A stretch of DNA of 64,000 nt, taken from positions 2,542,001 to 2,606,000 of the forward strand of contig NZ_QPER01000002.1 of assembly GCF_009455635.1 (NCBI RefSeq), read 5' to 3'. Position numbers and translations under genes: made by a program. The first letter of the stretch is position 1. The number at the start of each line of letters is the position of its first letter. Shown piece after piece: positions 41,790 through 51,199 of the stretch. Under the pieces are notes generated by a model that saw only the letters and a list, made by a program, of their open reading frames with translations, was not told the DNA's origin and made no database searches. Source of the stretch: Paraburkholderia agricolaris. Its GTDB lineage: Bacteria > Pseudomonadota > Gammaproteobacteria > Burkholderiales > Burkholderiaceae.

Positions 41790-42767
41790 ATGAAGATTTG
41801 CGTCTTCGGAGCAGGAGCGATTGGCGGTTTGATGGGCGTGCAACTGGCGCGTGCCGGCGCGGAGGTGAGTTTCGTCGCGCGCGGCGCGCATCTGGCGGCG
41901 ATGCGCGAACACGGCGCGAGGTTGATCATGGACGGTGAAACGTACAGCGCACCGGTACGCTGTACGTCGGACCCGCGCGAACTCGGCGTGCAGGACTTCG
42001 TCATCATCACGTTGAAGGCACACTCCCTGCCGGGCGTGGTCGAGACCATGCAGCCGCTGCTCGGCAAGCACACGGCGATCGTCACAGGCGTCAACGGCAT
42101 TCCTTACTGGTACTTCTATCAGCACGGCGGAAAATTCGCCGGCACGCGCCTCGCCAGCATCGACCCGGACGGCAGCCAGTGGACGAGGCTCGGCCCGGAA
42201 CGTGCGATCGGCTGTGTGCTGTACCCCGCCGCGGAGATCGTCGAACCGGGTGTCATCAAGCACGTGTACGGCAAGAAATTCCCGATCGGCGAGCCGAGCG
42301 GCGAACGTACACCGCGCATTCAGCAGTTGCACGAGATCATGCAGGCGGCGGGTTTCGATGCGCCGATCCGCGACAATATCCGCGACGAAATCTGGCTCAA
42401 GCTATGGGGCAACCTGTGCTTCAATCCGATCAGCGCGTTGACTCACGCCACACTCGACGTCCTCACCAGCGACCCCGGCACGCGCGCGGTATCACGCACA
42501 ATGATGCTGGAGGCCAAGCGCATTGCGGATCAGTTCGGCGTGCATTTTCGGGTGGATGTGGAAAAACGCATCGACGGCGCGGGTGCGGTCGGCGCGCACA
42601 AAACCTCGACGCTGGTCGATCTGGAAAACCGCCGTCCGATGGAGATCGATCCGCTCCTGACGGTAGTTCAGGAAATGGGCCGTCTCGTTGCCGAGCCCAC
42701 GCCGACCATCGATGTCGTGCTCGCCCTGATCAAACTGCGCGAACGGATGGCCTTGCAGGGCAACTGA
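41790..42767 (+). CDS. Ketopantoate reductase family protein (2-dehydropantoate 2-reductase)
   Basis: This 325-residue NADPH-dependent reductase has the Rossmann motif KICVFGAGAIGGLMGVQLARAG at the very N-terminus. The conserved lysine-containing segment is VIITLKAHSLPGV, and the helical C-terminal domain includes DEIWLKLWGNLCFNPISALT and EIDPLLTVVQEMGRL. PanE reduces ketopantoate in pantothenate synthesis, but many paralogues act on other 2-oxo acids. The lack of pan gene neighbours leaves the substrate open. The ATG at 41790 is chosen because the Rossmann strand starts directly after it. A good terminator follows. Confidence 0.88.
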   Translation: MKICVFGAGAIGGLMGVQLARAGAEVSFVARGAHLAAMREHGARLIMDGETYSAPVRCTSDPRELGVQDFVIITLKAHSLPGVVETMQPLLGKHTAIVTGVNGIPYWYFYQHGGKFAGTRLASIDPDGSQWTRLGPERAIGCVLYPAAEIVEPGVIKHVYGKKFPIGEPSGERTPRIQQLHEIMQAAGFDAPIRDNIRDEIWLKLWGNLCFNPISALTHATLDVLTSDPGTRAVSRTMMLEAKRIADQFGVHFRVDVEKRIDGAGAVGAHKTSTLVDLENRRPMEIDPLLTVVQEMGRLVAEPTPTIDVVLALIKLRERMALQGN

Positions 42768-42826
42768 ACGTCAGTTCACGCAGCCTGCCCACCTCTCGCC
42801 GCAGGCGGCAGCGGCAGGCCCCAGAC

Positions 42827-42856
42827 AAGGATCGAACGCCACGCGTTCGATCCTTT
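42827..42856. terminator. Bidirectional-type hairpin between convergent genes
   Basis: AAGGATCGAACG and CGTTCGATCCTT are perfect 12-bp arms with a 5-base loop. It lies between the reductase stop (42767) and the aldehyde dehydrogenase stop (42867). T runs are short on both sides. Confidence 0.7.
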
Positions 42857-42866
42857 AGTTATGCTG

Positions 42867-44321
42867 CTATTGATCGATCGCCAGCCACACCGCCTTCGGT
42901 TCGGTGAAGTTTTCGATCGCGACGTCGCCGTGCTCGCGGCCGAATCCTGAATCGCCCGAACCGCCCCAGGGCAAACGCACGTCGGTATAACCGTAAGTAT
43001 TGATCCACACGGTGCCCGCCTTCAGGTCGCGCGCCACGCGATGCACCCGGCCGATATCCGCGCTCCATACGCCGGCCGCGAGGCTATACAAGGTGCCATT
43101 GGCAATCCGGAGCGCATCGGCTTCGTCGTTGAAACGAATCACGGTTGCCACCGGCCCAAAGATCTCCTCCTGCGAAATGCGCATTTCATGTTCGACATTG
43201 GCGAATACCGTCGGCTCGACGAAAAAGCCCCGTTCGCCCACCCGCGCGCCGCCCGTCACGAGCGATGCCCCCTCGGCGCGCCCTGCCTCGACATAGCCGA
43301 GCACGGTCTTCATCTGCGCAGCGGAGATAAGCGGCCCCATCGACGTTTCGCGTGCCGCCGGATCGCCGACCTTGATTGCCTTCGCACGCGCCGCAAGACG
43401 CTCGACAACTTCGTCATACACATCGCGGTGGGCCAGAATGCGCGAGCCGGCGGAACATACCTGCCCCGTATTGAAGAAAATACCGGACGCCGCGGCTCGC
43501 ACCGCATTGTCGAGATTCGCATCCGGAAAGATCAGGTTTGCCGATTTGCCGCCGAGCTCCAGCGTGACACGCTTGAAATTGCCGGCCGCGCCCTGCAGAA
43601 TGCCGCGCCCCACTGAAGGCGAGCCCGTGAAAGTCACTTTGTCGATGCCGGGATGCGCCACCAGCGCATCGCCGACCACCCGTCCCTTGCCAGTAACAAT
43701 GTTCAGTACGCCCGGCGGCACACCCGCTTCGAGCGCGAGTTCGCCGATGCGCAAGGCGGTCAGCGGCGTGATCTCCGCGGGTTTGACGATTAGCGTGCAG
43801 CCACATGCCAGCGCGGGCGCGATTTTCCACATCCCGATCATCAGCGGGAAATTCCACGGCACGATCGCCGCGACCACGCCGACCGGCTCACGCAGCGTGT
43901 ACGTCAAGGCGTCAGGACGCACCGGCACCACCTGCCCGTTGATCTTGTCGCACCAGCCTGCGTAGTATTCGAGCGCATCGATCGCGGCGGGAATATCCTG
44001 ACGCATCACCGCCGAGATCGGTTTACCCGCGTCGAGGCTTTCCAGCGCGGCGAGTTCCTCCTGATTCGCGCGCATCAGACCGGCGAGACGCATCAGGATG
44101 CGGCCTCGTTCCGCTGCCCGTATCGCGTTCCACACTTTCAACGCGGCGCGCGCCGCGTGTACCGCAGTATCGACATCGGCGGCACTGCCTTGTGCAACCA
44201 GCGCAATCGGTTCTTCGGTTGCCGGGTTGATGTCGATGGAATATTCACCCGTGCCGGGCGGCAAACGCTTGCCGTCGATCAGCAGGTCATGGCGCCTGAG
44301 GTCGGTTTCAGTTTCCATCAT
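42867..44321 (-). CDS. NAD(P)-dependent aldehyde dehydrogenase
   Basis: This 484-residue ALDH superfamily enzyme resembles betaine- or aminoaldehyde dehydrogenases. Motifs are VVAAIVPWNFPLMIGMWKIAPAL, the cofactor loop FTGSPSVGRGI, general-base Glu in TLELGGKSANL and nucleophile Cys289 in NTGQVCSAGSRI. It is cytosolic, and its length is typical. Its start overlaps the upstream LysR gene by 14 bases, so the two are co-transcribed and probably form an autoregulated unit. The aldehyde substrate is not evident. Oxalate-pathway genes next door make a glyoxylate or glycolaldehyde link conceivable but unproven. Confidence 0.92.
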   Translation of the reverse strand: MMETETDLRRHDLLIDGKRLPPGTGEYSIDINPATEEPIALVAQGSAADVDTAVHAARAALKVWNAIRAAERGRILMRLAGLMRANQEELAALESLDAGKPISAVMRQDIPAAIDALEYYAGWCDKINGQVVPVRPDALTYTLREPVGVVAAIVPWNFPLMIGMWKIAPALACGCTLIVKPAEITPLTALRIGELALEAGVPPGVLNIVTGKGRVVGDALVAHPGIDKVTFTGSPSVGRGILQGAAGNFKRVTLELGGKSANLIFPDANLDNAVRAAASGIFFNTGQVCSAGSRILAHRDVYDEVVERLAARAKAIKVGDPAARETSMGPLISAAQMKTVLGYVEAGRAEGASLVTGGARVGERGFFVEPTVFANVEHEMRISQEEIFGPVATVIRFNDEADALRIANGTLYSLAAGVWSADIGRVHRVARDLKAGTVWINTYGYTDVRLPWGGSGDSGFGREHGDVAIENFTEPKAVWLAIDQ

Positions 44322-45252
44322 GAAGCTCCTTGTGTGGAATGTCGCGTGGGCTGACCAGCAGCGGATCGGTCAGGGCAGCAAACTGCGCCCACGCCGCCGC
44401 GGCGTTGGGTCTGAGGGAGCGGTTGCGGCGATGCACGAGCAGCGTCGTCAGATTCATCTCGGGAACCAGCGGTCTGCTCACCAGCGACGCCGCGGGCACA
44501 GGCCAATGTCCACCCACAGGTAAAACGCCGATACCGATCCCGAGCTCGACCATGCGCGATACCGCCGCAACGTGTCCAAGTTCCTGGAGCGGCCGTCGCT
44601 TCAGGCCGTGCGTACTGAAAGCGAGTTCGAGCGCGGTGCGCACACCCGCGTCGGCATTCAGCGTGACGAGCGCGTACTCCTGCAAGGCGCGCCACGGAAC
44701 AACGGTTTGCCGCGCCAAGGGGTGCGCGGGCGGCATCACCACGTGCAGTTGCGTGGCGAAAACCATTTGTGCATGCAACTGATCGGAACTCAGGGGCTCC
44801 GCGACCGAGACCACGCCGAAGTCCACTTCGCCCTGCTCGACGCTCGCCAGCACACCGCCTTGCGCCTGGTCCTTAACCGACACGATCAGCTCCGGAAACG
44901 CCAAGGCGCAACGGGCCAGTCCCTGAGCCACCCAACTCGACGACAGCACGGGATTGCTCGCCAGCACAACCACGCCGGTGTGTCCGTCGTAAGCGGCACG
45001 CTCCTCGCGCAAAGTCAGTTCGATTTCATCGAGCAGGCGACCGATTCTGCGTTCGAGACTCGCGCCCGCATGCGTCAGTTCTACCTGGCGTGTGGTCCGA
45101 TCGAACAGTTTCAATTCGACCGCGTCCTCGAGTTCGCGCACGCAACGGCTCACCGCCGACTGCGTCAGATCGAACTGGCGCGCCGCGCGCGTGAAGCTCC
45201 GTTCACGCGCCACGGCGACGAACACCTTGAGTTGCTGCAGCGACACATTCAT
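44308..45252 (-). CDS. LysR-family transcriptional regulator
   Basis: This 314-residue LysR regulator has helix-turn-helix LKVFVAVARERSFTRAARQFDLTQSAVSRCVRELE (residues about 8-42), followed by a substrate-binding domain starting near 90 (GVVVLASNPVLSSSWV). It is unusual in being upstream of and overlapping its neighbour in the same direction rather than divergent, so it is probably in one transcript with the aldehyde dehydrogenase. Its start lies 30 bases from the antiporter stop. The effector is unknown. Confidence 0.92.
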   Translation of the reverse strand: MNVSLQQLKVFVAVARERSFTRAARQFDLTQSAVSRCVRELEDAVELKLFDRTTRQVELTHAGASLERRIGRLLDEIELTLREERAAYDGHTGVVVLASNPVLSSSWVAQGLARCALAFPELIVSVKDQAQGGVLASVEQGEVDFGVVSVAEPLSSDQLHAQMVFATQLHVVMPPAHPLARQTVVPWRALQEYALVTLNADAGVRTALELAFSTHGLKRRPLQELGHVAAVSRMVELGIGIGVLPVGGHWPVPAASLVSRPLVPEMNLTTLLVHRRNRSLRPNAAAAWAQFAALTDPLLVSPRDIPHKELHDGN

Positions 45253-45282
45253 GAGGTCACCGCCGGGGGTGGGCAGCTCACT

Positions 45283-46623
45283 CTATTCGCCTGTCTGCTC
45301 AGGCCAACGGCTAAGCCGCGAGGACTTGCTGCCGGCAACGGCGAGCGCACCCTGAGGTTCGTTGTGCGTTTCGATCCAGCGCGAACGCATGGGCGCAAGA
45401 ATGAACTTCGCCGAGATGCCCGCGGCAATCGTGACGACGGCCGAGACGATAAAGACGAGATTCCAGCCGCCTGTTGCCGACAATACCGAAGCGATCGGCA
45501 CCAGCAGCGAGGCCGTGCCCTTTGCGGTGTAAAGCGTGCCCGCATTGGCCGCCGCGTATTTGCTGCCGAAAGTGTCGGCACAGATCGCCGGGAAGATCGA
45601 GAAAATTTCGCCCCAGAACAGGAAGATCAATGCCGCGAACGTCATGAACGCATACGGGTTGCTGCCGTATTGCATGAGACCGAGCAATGCCAGCCCTTCG
45701 CCGATGAAGATCACGAACATTGTGTTTTCACGGCCGAGTTTGTCGGAAATGAAACCGCACAGGGGGCGCGTAAAGCCGTTGCAGATGTTGTCGATCGAAA
45801 GCGTGGCGGTGAGCAGCGGCAGGGTCATGCCGAAGATCGTCATCGGGATGCGTGCGAGCCCCCAATCTTTCGCGATCGGACCAATTTGCGCCGTCGCCAT
45901 CAGGCCGCCGGCCGCCACCGCGACAAACGACACGTAGATCACCCAGAACACCGGTGTCTTGATCATCTGGCCCGGCGTGTAATCGACCTTGGTGACCGCG
46001 AACTTCTTCTTCGGTGCCGCCTGCTGGCGCAAGGTCGGTTTTTTCAACAGCAGCGCGAGGCCGAGTATGCAAACACCCTGCAGGATGCCGAAGAAAAAGA
46101 ACGTGTGCTCGTAGCCGGAGCGCGTGATCATGCTGGCGATAGGAATGACGGTGACCGCCGCGCCGGCGCCAAATCCCGCCGCCGTCAAACCGGCCGCGAG
46201 ACCGCGCCGATCCGGAAACCACTTCAACGCATTGCCGACACACGTACCGTACACGCCACCCGCACCGATCCCGGCAATGACCGCCGACACATACAGCATC
46301 GGCAAGGTCGTCGCATATGAATTCATGACCCAGGCGAGACCTGCGCATACCGCACCGCCGGCGACTACCGGGCGCGGACCGAACTTGTCGACCAGCCAGC
46401 CTTCTACCGGCACGAGCCACGTTTCAGTGAGAATGAAAATAGCGAAGGCGAGCTGGATGGATGCTTCCCCCCAATGATGCCGCGTATTCATCGGTGTGAC
46501 GAACAACGTCCATGCGTATTGCAGATTGGCTACCAATGCCATGCACATCATGCCGATGACGAGTTGCCACCAACGGTTCGCCCAGAATACGCGGGCCGTG
46601 GTCTGCTGATTGATATCGTCCAT
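45283..46623 (-). CDS. oxlT: Oxalate/formate MFS antiporter
   Basis: This 446-residue, 12-helix major facilitator of the OFA family should exchange external oxalate for internal formate. Supporting segments are WWQLVIGMMCMALVANLQYAWTLFV at the first helix, a VDKFGPRPVV loop between helices 2 and 3, and NALKWFPDRRGLAAGLTAAGFGAGAA in helix 4-5, which is characteristic of OxlT-like proteins. A charged central loop lies around TLRQQAAPKKKFAVTK. The formyl-CoA transferase 3.3 kb downstream supports an oxalate role. A divergent LysR gene starts about 385 bases away. Confidence 0.93.
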   Translation of the reverse strand: MDDINQQTTARVFWANRWWQLVIGMMCMALVANLQYAWTLFVTPMNTRHHWGEASIQLAFAIFILTETWLVPVEGWLVDKFGPRPVVAGGAVCAGLAWVMNSYATTLPMLYVSAVIAGIGAGGVYGTCVGNALKWFPDRRGLAAGLTAAGFGAGAAVTVIPIASMITRSGYEHTFFFFGILQGVCILGLALLLKKPTLRQQAAPKKKFAVTKVDYTPGQMIKTPVFWVIYVSFVAVAAGGLMATAQIGPIAKDWGLARIPMTIFGMTLPLLTATLSIDNICNGFTRPLCGFISDKLGRENTMFVIFIGEGLALLGLMQYGSNPYAFMTFAALIFLFWGEIFSIFPAICADTFGSKYAAANAGTLYTAKGTASLLVPIASVLSATGGWNLVFIVSAVVTIAAGISAKFILAPMRSRWIETHNEPQGALAVAGSKSSRLSRWPEQTGE

Positions 46624-47008
46624 GCGTCTTGTCTCCGCTATTTTTTAGCGTGCGGCCGGCCGTCGCGCCGCGCGCCATGCGTCTCACCTTATGGTTATGA
46701 CCCGAATAGCGTTGCCATTCGGGAATATTTGATATTTGCGTCTTTAATTCGCATTATTCGAAAAAAATCCTGCCTGAATCATTGCTTTTCCGATCAGTTC
46801 TTTTATTTCGACCAATTAAGCCTCGGCACTGCATCAATTTCTTCTTTCGCCCCTGCCATGCGTCAAATTCAAGCGTTAACCCGAGTACCCGGCTAACTAT
46901 CGCGCCGGCAATTCCGCTTCTAATACAGGCCCATGCTAGGGTCATTGCTGAATTACTAATAATTAAAGTTTGTTATTATGTTGATTCACATTTGCTTATA
47001 CATTGGCC
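46624..47008. other. Divergent promoter region oxlT/LysR
   Basis: 385 bases, clearly AT-richer than the flanks, especially the last 130 before the LysR gene. It carries the dyad listed at 46957-46978 and otherwise no recognisable gene. Confidence 0.55.
46957..46978. promoter_or_regulatory. Candidate LysR box (TAATAA-N10-TTATTA)
   Basis: Perfect 6-bp arms in the AT-rich stretch 31 bases before the LysR start. The form agrees with LysR/CbbR-type boxes, so autoregulation and control of the divergent oxlT are plausible. Confidence 0.4.
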
Positions 47009-47956
47009 ATGACGATGCGCAATGCGACTCTGCGGCAACTGAAGGTCTTTGAAACGGTGGCGCGCCACCTGAGCTTCTCGCGCGCCGCGGAAGAACTGCA
47101 TCTGACGCAACCCGCCGTCTCCACCCAGGTCCGGCAACTCGAGGAACATGCGGGACTGCCGCTGTTCGAACAGCTCGGCAAGAAAATCTACCTGACGCCG
47201 GCCGGCACCGAGATGCTCCACTACAGCCGCGCGATCATCCAGCAGTTCCACGAAGTCGACGAGGCGATGGGGCAGCTCAAGGGCGTGTCCGGCGGCAAGC
47301 TGAACGTCGCGGTGATCAGCGCCGGCGACTACTTCTTTCCGCGGGTGCTGGCTGAGTTCACGCGGCGCTACTCGGGCGTCGTGCTCAATCTCGCGGTACA
47401 CAATCGCGCGGAACTGCTGCATCAGCTCGCGACCAATCAGACCGATCTCGCCGTGATGGTGCGCCCGCCGCACGAAACCGACGCGACCAATGAGCCGTTC
47501 GCACCGCACCCTTATGTGATCGTGGCGGCGCCCACTCATCCGCTCGCGCACAAACGCAACATCAAGATGAGCCAGTTGGCGAACGAGGCTTTTATCGTGC
47601 GCGAGCGCGGCTCGGACACCTGGAATTCGATGGAAGAAGGTTTCGCCGGCCGTCTCGCCAATCTCAAGATCGCGATGGAGATCAAGAGCACCGAGACGAT
47701 CAAGCAGGCCGTGATCGCCGGCATGGGCATCGCGTTCCTGTCGGCCCATACGATCAGTCTCGAGTTGCAGCTCGGTCATCTTGTCGTGCTCGACGTCGAG
47801 AGCTTTCCCGTCATGCTCAACTGGTACGTCGTGCATCGGAAGAACAAGCGCCTGCCGCCGGTTGCGGTTGCCTTCAAACGCTTCCTGATGGAGGAAGGAG
47901 CGAATCTCATCGAGAAAATTACCCGCGTGAAGGAATTGAGCGTCTATAAACAGTAG
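47009..47956 (+). CDS. LysR-family (CbbR-like) transcriptional regulator
   Basis: This 315-residue LysR regulator is close to the CbbR group. Its helix-turn-helix is LKVFETVARHLSFSRAAEELHLTQPAVSTQVRQLEEHAG (residues about 9-46) and its effector domain starts with GGKLNVAVISAGDYFFPRVL. The divergent position opposite the oxalate antiporter suggests that it regulates oxlT. No cbb genes are in the window. The ATG at 47009 is used. A TTG two codons upstream is also possible. Confidence 0.92.
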   Translation: MTMRNATLRQLKVFETVARHLSFSRAAEELHLTQPAVSTQVRQLEEHAGLPLFEQLGKKIYLTPAGTEMLHYSRAIIQQFHEVDEAMGQLKGVSGGKLNVAVISAGDYFFPRVLAEFTRRYSGVVLNLAVHNRAELLHQLATNQTDLAVMVRPPHETDATNEPFAPHPYVIVAAPTHPLAHKRNIKMSQLANEAFIVRERGSDTWNSMEEGFAGRLANLKIAMEIKSTETIKQAVIAGMGIAFLSAHTISLELQLGHLVVLDVESFPVMLNWYVVHRKNKRLPPVAVAFKRFLMEEGANLIEKITRVKELSVYKQ

Positions 47957-48052
47957 CTTATGCAAACCCATTAAAACTTTAACTATTTCAGGTTGATCAG
48001 TATCCCTATGCTGCAAGTGAGTTCTCTTACTTGTCTGCCGAGGAGGCCGATC

Positions 48053-48376
48053 ATGAATTCCGTTCCGCTTGACTCTCATGCCAGCACGCTGTCCACACGC
48101 GCTGCCGTGGGCAGCTCCGACGACGCCCACCTGAGCGCCTACAACGCCGCCTTCAGCGACCTCGGCCTGCGGTTCCGCTGGGACCAGGCCACACTCGATG
48201 TGCTGAAGGAATTCAATAGTGAAGCGGCGCGTATCACAGCCTACATCGAGCGATTTCACTCGCATCTTCACCGAGCGTATGACGCCGAGTTTCTTGCCCA
48301 GATAATTCTGAGCAGGAAGCTCAGGTACTACAGCGAGTTCGCGCCAGCCAACGGGGCCGGTGAAGCCAACGAATAG
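48053..48376 (+). CDS. Hypothetical protein (107 aa)
   Basis: This 107-residue soluble protein of unknown family has a Ser/Thr/Ala-rich N-terminus (about 35 residues), then a helical, His/Tyr-containing part (YNAAFSDLGLRFRWD, YIERFHSHLHRAYDAEFLAQIILSRKLRYY). A strong GAGGAGG ribosome site lies 7 bases before the ATG at 48053, which decides the start. It follows the LysR gene by about 95 bases on the same strand and could be co-transcribed. It is convergent with the membrane protein gene of the formyl-CoA transferase operon. Confidence 0.65.
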   Translation: MNSVPLDSHASTLSTRAAVGSSDDAHLSAYNAAFSDLGLRFRWDQATLDVLKEFNSEAARITAYIERFHSHLHRAYDAEFLAQIILSRKLRYYSEFAPANGAGEANE

Positions 48377-48435
48377 GGACTGCGGCGGGACGCTCCCGCC
48401 ATTTATCCAGTGTTCCGCTCGACGTATCCCTCTAT

Positions 48436-49125
48436 TCATCTTTGACGGTACATCGCGCGAAGCGTCGCGTGCTGGCGCACAGGCCCATGCCTGTGTGCGC
48501 CCACCTTCCCAGTATCGTGCCAGCCGCGGCGATGCCGGTATGCTGCCGCGCGCACCATGCACGGCGTGATCTCACGCAGCGCCCATGTTTGCTCTTCCCC
48601 ACCGTGCCATTCGATGCGCGCCAACACGCCTCGTTGCTTGAGCGTTCCCGCGTGACAACGCGCATCACCACGCGCATGGCGGCGTCCGCTGAGCGCGTAG
48701 GTGCCGGGATTGCGGGAGTAGGCGCGATTCGCCATCAGATGCATACCGAGCGCAGCGGCTAGCACGCTCATCGCCAGCAGCGCGGCGAGCCCGAACGGCT
48801 GGGCCTGTTCGGTGACGAAGCCGTAGCCAAGCCACCCACACAGCAGCAGCGCCGATACATTGACGATGCCGTGACCCGGACGCGCCGCCGCGCTGAGATC
48901 CAATGTGCCGCGCAGCATGCAGAACGCGATTGCACACGCGGCAAAAACCAGCGCACCGATGAACACCGCCGTATAGAGTTCGAAACGCTCGACATTCGCC
49001 CGTGTCGCCGTCGTCGCCGTCGCCGTCGCCATCGTCGCCGAAAGATAGCAGGCAAAGCCGCCCACCATAACAGCCAGTCCCATGGCGCTGCCGAACAACG
49101 CAACGAGGCCGGGCCGTTGCGTCAT
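48436..49125 (-). CDS. Hypothetical membrane protein with basic C-terminal tail
   Basis: This protein of 229 residues has four or so membrane helices in the first 150 (VALFGSAMGLAVMVGGFACYL, YTAVFIGALVFAACAIAFCML, VSALLLCGWLGYGFV, FGLAALLAMSVLAAALGMHL). The last 80 residues are rich in Arg, His and Cys and look unlike a normal domain, perhaps a frame-altered or newly acquired end. It overlaps the fumarylacetoacetate hydrolase-family gene by 4 bases (ATGA), so it is translationally coupled to it and is the last gene of the frc operon. Family not recognised. A transport or anchoring role is only inference. Confidence 0.65.
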   Translation of the reverse strand: MTQRPGLVALFGSAMGLAVMVGGFACYLSATMATATATTATRANVERFELYTAVFIGALVFAACAIAFCMLRGTLDLSAAARPGHGIVNVSALLLCGWLGYGFVTEQAQPFGLAALLAMSVLAAALGMHLMANRAYSRNPGTYALSGRRHARGDARCHAGTLKQRGVLARIEWHGGEEQTWALREITPCMVRAAAYRHRRGWHDTGKVGAHRHGPVRQHATLRAMYRQR

Positions 49126-49907
49126 AGCACAAACTCACAGGCAGCGGTCAGCGCATTGCTCAACGTGCCGATCCCCTCGACCGTGATCGTCACAGTCGCA
49201 CCATCCTTGATCGATCCGACGCCAACTGACGTGCCGCACGCAATCACATCGCCCGGTTCGAGCGTCAAGTCCTGTGAAATCAGACGCACCTGCTCGGCAG
49301 GAGAAAACACCATATCGGCAAACGGATAGTTCTGCCGCTCTACACCGTCGAGCATCGTCACGAGACGTGCTGTGGACCAGTCGAAACCGGAAACGATCGA
49401 AGGTCCGATACAGCAGAACGTATCGAAGCCCTTTGCGCGGCACCACTGCGGAAAGTGGGGATTCTCGTTCAGCAGATCGGCCGCGGTCACGTCGTTGACC
49501 AGGGTGTAGCCGAAGATCGAATCCGCGGCCTCTTCAGCACTCGCATCGCGGCAGCGCCGTCCGATCACGATCCCGAGTTCACCTTCGTAGACGATCTTGC
49601 CCGCATAGCTGGGCGGCCGCCGGATTGCCTCACCCGAGCCGATCACCGATCCCGCCGGCTTCAGCAGAAATAGCGGATGCGCCGGCACAGGCTTGTCGAG
49701 CTTCGCCGCGAGCGCGTGATAGTTATTCCATAACGCAACAATCTTGCCGGGCGCACACGGCGCGAGCGGCGTGAGTGCACGGGTCGACAACACCGCGCCG
49801 GTCGGCACCGGTTGATCGAGACTTTCGTACTCGTGCAGATAGCCGCCTTCCACCCGGCCGAACACGATGCCACCGTCGCTCGACATGAAACGCATCCACG
49901 TATCCAT
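49122..49907 (-). CDS. Fumarylacetoacetate hydrolase-family protein
   Basis: This 261-residue member of the FAH superfamily includes hydratases, isomerases and acylpyruvate hydrolases or decarboxylases acting on 2-oxo acids with a divalent metal. Metal-binding acidic residues are in YEGELGIVIGRRCRD and GYTLVNDVTAADL. The C-terminal family signature is DVIACGTSVGVGSIKDGATVTITVEGIG (two joined segments near residues 225-250). It lies 18 bases after formyl-CoA transferase in the same operon. That position hints at a role in metabolising an oxalate-related or oxaloacetate-like acid. The exact reaction is unknown. Confidence 0.9.
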   Translation of the reverse strand: MDTWMRFMSSDGGIVFGRVEGGYLHEYESLDQPVPTGAVLSTRALTPLAPCAPGKIVALWNNYHALAAKLDKPVPAHPLFLLKPAGSVIGSGEAIRRPPSYAGKIVYEGELGIVIGRRCRDASAEEAADSIFGYTLVNDVTAADLLNENPHFPQWCRAKGFDTFCCIGPSIVSGFDWSTARLVTMLDGVERQNYPFADMVFSPAEQVRLISQDLTLEPGDVIACGTSVGVGSIKDGATVTITVEGIGTLSNALTAACEFVL

Positions 49908-49925
49908 ACGTCGCTCCTTGAGCCG

Positions 49926-51173
49926 TCAAATCGCGCCGGCGGTTCGCAATGCGTTGATCTGCTCGGGTGAGTAGCCGAGTTCAGCCATCACTTCGTCGGT
50001 GTGTTCGCCCAGCAGCGGCGAGCGTTTGACTTCGGTCGGGCTGTCGGACAGTTTGATAGGATTACCAACGGTCAGGTACTTGCCGCGGGTCGGATGATCC
50101 ACTTCGACAATCGTGCCGGTTTTGCGCAGCGACGGCTCTTCGGCAATTTCCTTCATCGACAGAATCGGCCCGCAAGGAATGTCGTATTTGTTCAGAATCT
50201 GCATGGCCTCGAACTTGGTCTTGGTCATGGTCCAGCGCTCGATCTCGGCAAAGATGTCCTTCAGATGCGGCAAGCGCGCGGCCGGGGTCGCGTAGTTCGG
50301 ATCGGTGGCCCATTCTTCCTTGCCGATCACATTGCAGATTTTTGCCCACACCGGCGCCTGCGTGATGAAGTAGATATACGCATTCGGGTCCGTCTCCCAG
50401 CCCTTGCACTTCAGAATCCAGCCTGGCTGACCACCACCTGAAGCATTCCCCGCGCGCGGCACTGCTTCGCCGAACGTCCCGTTCGGATATTGCGGATACT
50501 CCTTCATCGTGCCGGTGCGCTCGAGCCGCTGCTGGTCGCGCAGTTTTACGCGGCACAGGTTAAGCACGCCGTCCTGCATCGCGGCGAGCACCTTCTGCCC
50601 ACGTCCGGTTTGCGTGCGCTGATACAGCGCCGTGACAATGCCAAGCGCCAGATGCAAACCGGTGCCGCTGTCGCCGATCTGTGCGCCGGTCACTACCGGC
50701 GGGCCATCGTCGAACCCGGTGGTCGAAGCCGCGCCGCCCGCGCATTGCGCGACGTTCTCGTAGACCTTGCAGTCCTCGTAAGGACCCGGGCCGAAGCCCT
50801 TGACCGACGCCACGATCATGCGCGGATTCAGTTCCTGAATCCGTTCCCACGTAAAGCCCATTCGATCAAGCGCGCCCGGCGCGAAGTTCTCCACCAGCAC
50901 GTCGCACTTCTGGATCAGTGCCTCGAGCACCAGCTTGCCTTCCGGATTCTTGGTGTCGATCGTGACCGAGCGCTTGTTGTGATTGAGCATCGTGAAGTAC
51001 AGGCTGTCCACGTCGGGAATATCGCGTAACTGCTCACGCGTAATGTCGCCGGCACCGGCCCGCTCTACCTTGATCACGTCCGCACCGAACCACGCGAGCA
51101 ACTGCGTGCAGGTCGGGCCCGATTGCACATGGGTGAAATCGAGAATGCGCACGCCGTCGAGTGCTTTACTCAT
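49926..51173 (-). CDS. frc: Formyl-CoA:oxalate CoA-transferase
   Basis: This 415-residue class III CoA-transferase activates oxalate to oxalyl-CoA using formyl-CoA. The N-terminus [30 protein letters not shown] is near-diagnostic for Frc. The catalytic Asp168 in [16 protein letters not shown] corresponds to the family nucleophile. The glycine-rich gating loop is SGGGQPGW, matching the Frc-specific loop. In oxalate users it works with oxalyl-CoA decarboxylase. Here only a gutted thiamine-diphosphate enzyme remnant sits upstream, so a working decarboxylase must be elsewhere in the genome. Start 51173 has a matching N-terminus. Confidence 0.95.
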   Translation of the reverse strand: MSKALDGVRILDFTHVQSGPTCTQLLAWFGADVIKVERAGAGDITREQLRDIPDVDSLYFTMLNHNKRSVTIDTKNPEGKLVLEALIQKCDVLVENFAPGALDRMGFTWERIQELNPRMIVASVKGFGPGPYEDCKVYENVAQCAGGAASTTGFDDGPPVVTGAQIGDSGTGLHLALGIVTALYQRTQTGRGQKVLAAMQDGVLNLCRVKLRDQQRLERTGTMKEYPQYPNGTFGEAVPRAGNASGGGQPGWILKCKGWETDPNAYIYFITQAPVWAKICNVIGKEEWATDPNYATPAARLPHLKDIFAEIERWTMTKTKFEAMQILNKYDIPCGPILSMKEIAEEPSLRKTGTIVEVDHPTRGKYLTVGNPIKLSDSPTEVKRSPLLGEHTDEVMAELGYSPEQINALRTAGAI

Positions 51174-51199
51174 ATCTTGTCTCCAGAAGTTCGCGCGTT

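Noticed and set aside
44572..46320. 582-codon plus-strand open frame opposite LysR and oxlT
   Set aside because: Composition is Arg/His/Gln-rich with no family likeness. Both minus-strand genes under it are clear.
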